A stretch of DNA of 64,000 bases from Ascaphus truei (Eukaryota > Chordata > Amphibia > Anura > Ascaphidae). The DNA lies in the NCBI GenBank assembly GCA_036426205.1, contig CM071567.1, forward strand, positions 287,854,145-287,918,144, read 5' to 3'. Of this stretch, positions 57,322 to 64,000 are shown piece after piece. The stretch's first letter is position 1, and every line of letters starts with the position of its first letter. Under the pieces are notes generated by a model, which saw nothing but the letters and a program-made list of their open reading frames with translations, made no database searches and was not told the origin of the DNA. The position numbers and the translations under genes were made by a program.

Positions 57322-59200
57322 CATAATAAATAACTTTTCTACCTGCTGTAACTAAGGGATAATATCATATTGGCAGACATTTTGTAACCTAAGATGACCA
57401 CTCTTACCCAATTCCTGGGTTGCCATCTTAAACTATAGGGGCAACCAGCGGACTTAACATTTTAATATAGTGAGACAAGCTGCCCCTACAGTCACAGGCA
57501 CTATAATGGGATTACCACAGAGCCAGGGTACATTTAATTGTGTCAGATGATGCCATGTTTGAAAGTAAAGCAACTCGTTGGTACACAAATTTGCAGTAAG
57601 AAAAGAATGTCTAAAAACGAAAAATGAGGTGGAGAATTATAAAAGAACGCCTGTTGAAAACTACTATAAACAGAGTGAACTCAAAGCACTTGCCTCTTGT
57701 TTCTAAATAGAAAACCAGGTCAAAATTGATAAGAGAATACAGAAATACTAGCCATTAATATGAAATGTTTCAATTTATGGCAAATGTTTCAATTAGTTGC
57801 TTTTTTTTATATAAACAGAGCAACAATCTTGGTATCTGACTTGTGCTTGCAGATGTTCGATATACAGTACAAAGATTAAAAAGTATTTGTTCGGTAAGTC
57901 ACAATATGAAACATTCCCATGCCATCACTGTATGAATTGAAATTGCATAATTAGGGGAGGCATGATTACATATCCTTCTAGAGACATACAAATCATTTGC
58001 AAAGATTTTTCCACATGTGATTTTCAATATGGGATTTATCTTTTTAAATGTCCATGAAGCTTTTGATATATTGGCCAGACATGTAGGTTAATTAACATTA
58101 GACGTTCTGAACAAAAACAAGTATAGGCAACTACAATCCAAATAATAAATACAATAGATAAACCTCTGTGGAAAAACATATTTATTTAAAAAAAAAAACA
58201 ATGTTTCTCAGATCAAATGTCAAATGTTTGAGCTGGTGAAAATGCCTGCAAGGGGAGGAAATATGAGAAAATGTCTTCTTATAAAGGAGGTATATTGGAT
58301 AGAAACATTAGAAAAAAAATGTATTATCTAGTTTTTCTTTTCTTCATTCATTTATTTCTTCATTTTAGAGTTATGACTACTTGAGACAATTCTATTTTAA
58401 GAACATCTTGCTCCTTCGGTGAAAAGAGATATAAGGACATTTCATTATATAGATTATGGATGCATTATTTTACTATAGATAAATTACTGCAGAGATCCCT
58501 AATGTTGAAGGTAATCTGGTGCTTCACTGTGAGATAAGAAGCTACGGTATTTGATGTAATATACTCCTCAAACTGCATTATGTGACTTTTATTATTTTAA
58601 AATGATATTATAATGTTCACAATTATAGAAGGTTTAAGCACATAGATATATAATGATCTCATTGTATATATTCAATATATTATTTTAGGAGAAATAAGGT
58701 ACAGTACACTGAGCTAATAATTGTTTCATCACAGTACTGGGTATGAGAGTGTGATTTGCATCAGGATTTTCATAATATTTAATCACTTAGCTGTATATCC
58801 TGTTTTTATTTTATAAGATTATGAAGTATACAGTATAAACAAAAATGTAGTGAAAAGCACTACTATTCATTCTAATGTCAAACTGGTGTGTAAGAGATGA
58901 AATAAGCAAAAAATATGAATTAATAAAACAAAGAGTGTGCTGTATACAATATTAAGACAAAGAGAAACAAGGAACAAAAGTCCAGTATCAGTGCTCAGAA
59001 TAAACAACTGTGGGGTCACAAATTAAAATGTGTATGGATATTGCTGCAGTAGAAAATAATAAAATAGAACAATTCCAGACACTTTTGTATAGCCATGCAG
59101 ACCACAAACCCTATAATTGTGCCTTGAGAGACTAACTGTTGAGTCACAACTGTGAGACAAAACTGATCCTTTTGTGGCTAGGGGGCTACTGTCTGTTATT
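57322..59200. other. AT-rich stretch without recognised features
   Basis: Nothing recognised in ~1.9 kb: no open frame over 60 codons, no repeat family. Possibly unique sequence. Confidence 0.5.
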
Positions 59201-59475
59201 TCCTGGAGTGAAAAATAATCTTGAGTAAATAAATAGTGTTGAGAAAGATCCACAAAGGGGTTTAGTATTCACGAACTCCTTGATGAAGAAGCGTCTCCGG
59301 AGTCAGCGTGCACTTAGCTGATGAGAAGGAAACACCGGAAGTACTCCCATGGAGAAGATAGAAGTGGTGCACTCCCAGAAAAAACTATGGAGGCTGGATC
59401 GCTCAAAAATAAAAATCTTTATTCTATTCTATCATGTAGCAACAGATAAAATCGAGGAACAGCAGAGGAAAAACT

Positions 59476-59512
59476 CTGACGCATTTCACGCTATCTTGCA
59501 CTTTGTCAAAGA
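59476..59512 (-). ncRNA. Hammerhead-like motif, degenerate
   Basis: On the minus strand: TTTGACAAAGTGCAAGATAGCG then TGAAATGCGTCAGAG. Very similar to the motif at 49100. The left neighbour (59280-59460) looks like PLE terminal DNA. A G-run of ~13 lies at 59625. Confidence 0.35.
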
Positions 59513-60243
59513 GTGATCCCCAGACCAGGAGCTTCACTACTTGTGCTCCATGAAAATTGTTCCACATGTGAAAGAGGAAACAAAAGATGGTGAGAGGGAA
59601 CAAAGACAGTGTTGCTCCTGGTGAAGGGGGGGGGGGGCTGGGGATACGACGACACACAATGACATATGAAAATACATAAATACAAAAATATAACATAAAA
59701 TATATATAAACATACAAGTAAGTATCCAGTGGGAGGTGTGTATGAACACAAAACTTATCTTCACAAACACTAGAGTTTTGATATCTAAAAGAAGATATAT
59801 CTGTGGTAACTAAATAGAATAGCTGTACTTGATAGTAGTACTTAGTTTAACATTAAAAACAAAATAATATAAACAAATATTTATACTGCTTCCTGACTAT
59901 TGAATATTGTGATATACAAATATATATATGATTATCATCTATAATATTCTTTCCAAAACAATTCTCTTGATGAATATTTTTGAAGATTAGGATATAAACC
60001 TCTTAATTTATATAATTGTAAATTTAAGTCCTACAGTTATGCATGGATGTGTTAGAAACCAATTGTGAATATAAACAAGAAACAATATTTCCAAAAATTG
60101 ACCTGTAAAGATAAATATGGAGAAGAGATGCTCAACTAAATTGAATATCTATGTTCTTCTATCGCAATTTAAGCGTAGAAATGGGGAGCTACATAAATGA
60201 GAGTAATATGTGTATCTTGACAGATAATGATGAAGTAGTCAAT

Positions 60244-60600
60244 TTTTTATCTTAAGAAATGTTTAAACTTCCAATCTATGTTTAAACCTCCTAGAGTAAG
60301 GGTGTTTAAAGTCAGAATCCAGAACATTTCCCTCTTTTTAAGGGTATTCTGACTATTTCCCTTTCTAATTGGGAGACGGCTATATTCAATGCCACTAAAG
60401 GTAAATTAATTGATGTTACCCTACGGGGACTCCTAAAAGTGTCTAGACACTGGAAATCTTATGTCTTGGTTTTTGATGGACCATAAATGTTCCATTACCC
60501 GCACTTTCAGAGGTTAATAGTCCTGCCTATATACAGTACTTCTTTCCACACCCACAGCTCAATATATAGATTACAAACTTGGTGTTACACGTAATAAAGC
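60244..60600 (-). pseudogene. PLE GIY-YIG endonuclease, broken
   Basis: Reading across frames on the minus strand: FVIYILSCGCGKKY (GIY-YIG start) near 60540, then PLKVRVMEHLWSIKNQDIRF, VSRHF, GIEYSRLPIRKGN, and LKKREMFWILTLNTLTLGGLN near 60300. The order and the RE-FWI-LNTL block fit PLE endonucleases. Three stops interrupt it. It diverges strongly from the fragment at 18241. Confidence 0.65.
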
Positions 60601-60685
60601 TTTTTACCTTATATTTGTCTTTCGTTACTTTAGGTTTCATAGTTTCAATTGAATTTGCATATTTAATTGATGTTACCCTACCCTA

Positions 60686-61022
60686 TAAATATAAAGAGAA
60701 CCGGACATAGTGCAGACTGTAATACTTTATATGGAAGTAAGTATATGGTATTATAAACTCACATGGTATAAGCGGAATACAGGCAGTTTGATCACACGAT
60801 CGACACCGGCTAGCACGTAAGTGCAGTATTATTAGGAATCTTTCCCTCCGTCCGACACATGCCTCACGGCTCCGTTTAGGGATTCCGGATGTGACGTCAG
60901 CGGGATCTGAGAATCTCCGGTCGACTGTGTGAAGCGTCACTCTACGCGTTTCACCATAGCTGGTTTCTTCTCCTGAAACCTAGTATTACAGTCTGCACTA
61001 TGTCCGGTTCTCTTTATATTTA
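60686..61022. repeat. ~40-bp inverted repeat flanking PLE terminal DNA
   Basis: TATAAAGAGAACCGGACATA at the left and TATGTCCGGTTCTCTTTATA at the right belong to perfect ~40-bp arms around a ~257-bp spacer. A hammerhead-like motif touches the right arm. Head-to-head terminal copies are common for PLE insertions. Confidence 0.8.
60940..60978 (-). ncRNA. Hammerhead-like motif, degenerate
   Basis: On the minus strand: CAGGAGAAG in the first core position, then AACCAGC with TATGGT, then GAAACGCGTAGAGTGAC. The second core strand is intact. It lies directly beside the inverted-repeat arm at 60983. Confidence 0.4.
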
Positions 61023-61572
61023 TTAAAGGGTATCAGTGGACATATCAACGCTGATGCCATCTCCCATCACACTGCAGTCTGTGAACCTTCACGTAAAGAT
61101 ACAATTACGTGCACCTCTATTCCCTCACATTTGTGAGTATTCGTTACATAGAATCTAAGAAGAAAATTACTCCTGCATTATCAGACATTAATTCTTCTTT
61201 CCACATATGCTTGTGCTTCCCAACGACCACAAACCTTTCAACACTTCATGAGATTGAGAAAGCAATCCAACACTGGGTCACAGTAGCATTCAACAATTTG
61301 TTTGTATTTTTATAATTTTTTACTTTTTGAGCACTAAATGCACTGATATGTATCAGATTCACGTATGGTTGATGCACTAATTATTTTTTGAGCGCCACTT
61401 ACAGTATGATAATTCCTTTTGATCCTGGATTCATCAATGATGCCACGGAGGTCGGCGAGGCTGCTCCTTCTCTAGAGCTGCCTTGTCTGCCTCCCGTAGG
61501 TGCCCTCAGTTCGTGTGAACTCACTACCTTTGCGGATTTTTGGCACTTTGCTGGATATGACTTCACTGTTAG

Positions 61573-62330
61573 ATGAACAGACTTGTGTTGACATGTCTAA
61601 TTATGATGCTTCCTCCTTTTTGTTGGGTTCTGTATAGTAAGGGCTTAAAGACAAATTCACTTTTTACCCTATACACATTAAAGAATCACATATTAGAAAA
61701 TCGATCAAATAGGTGCACTAAGTTAAATGACATTTGCAATGCATCAATTATAGAAGAGGTAGAAATTGAGGAAGATGAACAAGAGAAATCAGATATGGAA
61801 GATACTATGTTTTCAGAGTTTCAACTTCTAGAGAAATACAGTATATGAAAAGTGAAATTAAATAGTGGTGGGACGTAATCACTCTGCAGAAATACATTGA
61901 ACAAAAAATAATACCCAGAGGGTTATGCCTATTTAAAGTTCCGACCATTGAACAAAATAATATCACTTTCATGACTGAATGGAATAGACTGCTAGATAAC
62001 TGCTCATTTTAGCTTATGCACCTAATTATTACTCATAGAGAGAGAACTCTGAAACAACTGGATACACAAATTAAAGAGACCCCGCAGAAATTAGAACAGT
62101 TTGTCGAATTTGAAAATGTAAGTAATGTGAAATAGAGGTAAAGGAAAGATTAGATAAAATAGAGGAAATAACCATGGACAATATAAATAAAAAGGTTTTC
62201 AGAGATAAAACAGATTATGAGAACAACAAATATAGGGACTGGAAAAATAAAGATAATAATAGAACTATTATGGTTCTGAATAGACAAAAGCGGAGAGATA
62301 GGAATACACCGATAGAAAATTGAAAATGTT
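61573..62330 (+). pseudogene. Possible PLE ORF N-terminal region, broken
   Basis: The upstream stretch NASIIEEVEIEEDEQEKSD is acidic. Then, across frames, LQKYIEQKIIPRGLCLFKVP and FMTEWNRLLDNCS appear near 61890-62010, followed by LKQLDTQIKETPQKLEQF and a basic stretch YRDWKNKDNNR. The arrangement resembles the region upstream of RT in Neptune-type PLEs as I know it. No RT motifs follow. Moderate to low confidence. Confidence 0.45.
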
Positions 62331-62844
62331 ACCAGATAAAAAACATCAAATGCTTAAGAGGACAAAAAGAGTAGAGTCTCATAGGATCTGCAATGAAAAT
62401 AATAATAAGTGTGGTTATACACCAAACTTTCAACCACATTATCATAATGGATCTCATTTGTAAAGCGAAGCTCACCACAAATGAGGCGCAATCGCGGGGC
62501 TGAGGTAGGGAATTGTATAGAACGCCAACCACAATGGCGAGGGCACGTTTAGAGTGTAGGATAGTAGTGCAGGTCGGATCAGGGTAACAGAAGACAGCGT
62601 TAGTGAGTTACTTGCCGGGTCTTGGAGTATAGAGCAGCGGATCGTTGGCGTACGTATCCAGAGTAGTCGTGGAGCCAAGCCAGGATCAGTGCAGGAGAGG
62701 TCAGCATCGTCATGGTTCCAAAGCCAGGATCAGTGCAGGAGAGAATCACAGGGTAGTATCCATGCAGGGTCAGGCAGCAGGGTTCAGGCAAACAGGAACA
62801 AGGCAGTGAGTGCAGCATCACACAAACAGAGGTTATGCTCGACA
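62331..62844. other. Unassigned, with a short direct repeat
   Basis: AAGCCAGGATCAGTGCAGGA is present at 62677 and 62721. The text resembles PLE terminal DNA leading to the inverted repeat at 62845. No gene recognised. Confidence 0.4.
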
Positions 62845-63043
62845 ATGCAGGATAGAAAACAGGCTCCTTGAGAAAGACCAGTTGTTGGTTGAAACGCGTG
62901 GGAGGTATTTTATTGTTCATCCTTGTATGTTGCAATAAATATTTTTTCATCTTTACTCATCTCTGGGACCACAGTTTTTTCTTCACACTCAGAAGAGAAT
63001 TGGATCGTTTTGGAGTGCCTGGAGCCTGTTTTCTATCCTGCAT
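62845..63043. repeat. 23-bp perfect inverted repeat beside a hammerhead-like motif
   Basis: Arms 62845-62867 and 63021-63043 are exact reverse complements (left arm starts ATGCAGGATAGAAAACAGGC). The hammerhead-like motif starts at the inner edge of the left arm, mirroring the arrangement at 60686-61022. Confidence 0.85.
62866..62902 (+). ncRNA. Hammerhead-ribozyme-like motif
   Basis: CTTGAGAA in the first core position, stem II GACCA/TGGTT with loop GTTGT, then GAAACGCGTGGG. Stem II and the second core strand are well kept; the first core strand is degenerate. Confidence 0.45.
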
Positions 63044-64000
63044 GCATTTGGCCTTTGGAGGCACCCTTACTGGAGGAGGAGAAGGAGGAGTTTCCACTGT
63101 AGAAGTGCAGTGCAATCTGACTGACTGTGAAGGAGGACAGATACTCAATATGGAGCCTGTGTGAATCAGCAAGAGGTGATTTCCCTGCAGTTCAGCCCAT
63201 GAGTGAGAAACCTTTCTGTCAGGACTGCTGCATTTCATTCCTGTGAGGGAGGAGGACATCAGAGGGTACATCCAGCGGGGTAAGAGGTTACTCATTGCCT
63301 TACTTTTCCCCCCACCCCACCTCCTCTCCCTGGACATTGCTGCTATTTGTTTATACTCCCACCTCCTCCCCCACTCTCGATCTTCAAGGATTCTACAGAG
63401 TGTTTCTTTCCACCTGCCTTTGAGTGCATGGCAGCATCTTTTTTGTTATTCTCGGCAATGACTGGGAGAACTGAGAACATACTTATAGGACCTCCCACCA
63501 ATGGGAGGTGACCAGGAAGCAGAAGAAGGGCACAGTATAGGCTGCTGGATCAAACAGGTGCATTCTATTACACAGCCAATAGCCAGCGCGTCTGAATGTA
63601 CCCGCGCAACCTGTAGGCGACCCGGTCGTGCGCTGACATCACGCGCCACAAGAGATGTGCCAACACAGGACGGACCCGTGGGAAAGGAGGCGGAGCGAGG
63701 AGCGCTTCTGCACTAACCGTGACATCACGGCGAGGGTGGAGACCAGAGGCAGAACCCGCAGAGGTAGAGGCGGAACAAGGGAAGCGACCGCGCTGCGTAA
63801 TGGTGACGTCTGGCCGGGAGCTGGACCGAGGGGCAGGGACCACAGGCCACAGAGGAGACCGTGCACCACGCGCACGCTGCATATCAATACAGGAGGAACA
63901 AGAGTGCGCCCCAGGACCAGGAACCAAAGGGGACTGCGCAGAACCCGCACACCGTGTGTGAGTACCGCCACCAGGTTGCCACTCTTTAGTGCCCTGGTAG
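63044..64000. other. Unassigned, GC-rich at the right
   Basis: From about 63480 the sequence becomes GC- and CpG-rich with many overlapping frames on both strands (up to 119 codons), none with a recognisable domain. Probably a further repeat; a promoter/CpG-island origin cannot be excluded because the window ends here. Confidence 0.35.

Noticed and set aside
61388..61576. Short frame with a Pro/Leu-rich C-terminus as a host exon
   Set aside because: It lies between PLE inverted repeats and a PLE-like ORF and shows no splice sites or homology; a leader part of the PLE is more likely.
63568..63971. Possible 5' exon or CpG-island promoter of a host gene
   Set aside because: CpG-rich, but no start codon context, splice donor or domain supports an exon, and other CpG-rich blocks in this window are MITEs. 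The window ends before it can be resolved.

Overview
This window looks like intergenic (or intronic) DNA from a large, repeat-rich vertebrate genome, most likely a frog or toad. The evidence is the mix of repeats: CR1-like and L2 LINEs, L1 fragments, Penelope-like elements (PLEs) with hammerhead-type motifs, hAT and Tc1/mariner non-autonomous elements, and LTR elements. No intact host gene, tRNA or rRNA was recognised. Nearly every open reading frame belongs to a transposable element or is a chance frame in GC-rich repeat DNA. Family names come from motifs read by eye, not from a database search.

Layout. 1-1465: no gene seen. 1466-6770 (-): a long CR1-like LINE with a GDSL-esterase ORF1, a broken endonuclease/RT ORF2, tandem 67-68 bp units upstream of ORF1, and two inserted MITEs. 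6771-10075 (+): an L2 LINE whose ORF carries a 2A-like GDIEPNPGP peptide. 10076-12050: LTR and L1 remnants. 12045-16746 (+): copy 1 of a ~4 kb Tc1-like transposon with an intron-containing transposase. 16747-25005: nested PLE debris with hammerhead-like motifs, a 282-bp tandem array, and a hAT element with target-site duplications (TSDs). 25006-27021: mostly featureless. 27024-27383: a GC-rich Tc1-type MITE. 27711-33345 (-): a second CR1-like LINE broken by a PLE-like insertion and by an LTR-type element that carries a coiled-coil/IQ-motif pseudogene. 33346-37426: MITEs and unassigned DNA. 37427-44280 (+): an LTR element with three LTR copies and an uninterrupted 885-codon frame of unknown function. 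44281-51600: PLE, CR1 and transposase fragments. 51601-55601 (-): copy 2 of the Tc1-like transposon, inverted relative to copy 1. 55604-57319: MITEs, palindromes and an L1 fragment. 57320-64000: AT-rich DNA and PLE fragments with inverted repeats beside hammerhead-like motifs.

How the parts relate. The transposon copies and at least four short elements (two GC-rich, two not) share one pair of terminal motifs and TA targets, as expected of one transposase system and its non-autonomous passengers. Both large copies share a frameshift, so neither seems able to make transposase. PLE pieces supply repeated GIY-YIG fragments and hammerhead-like motifs. The features with least precedent known to me are the 885-codon LTR-element frame, the IQ/coiled-coil sequence beside an LTR, and the 282-bp array whose first unit has an inverted core.
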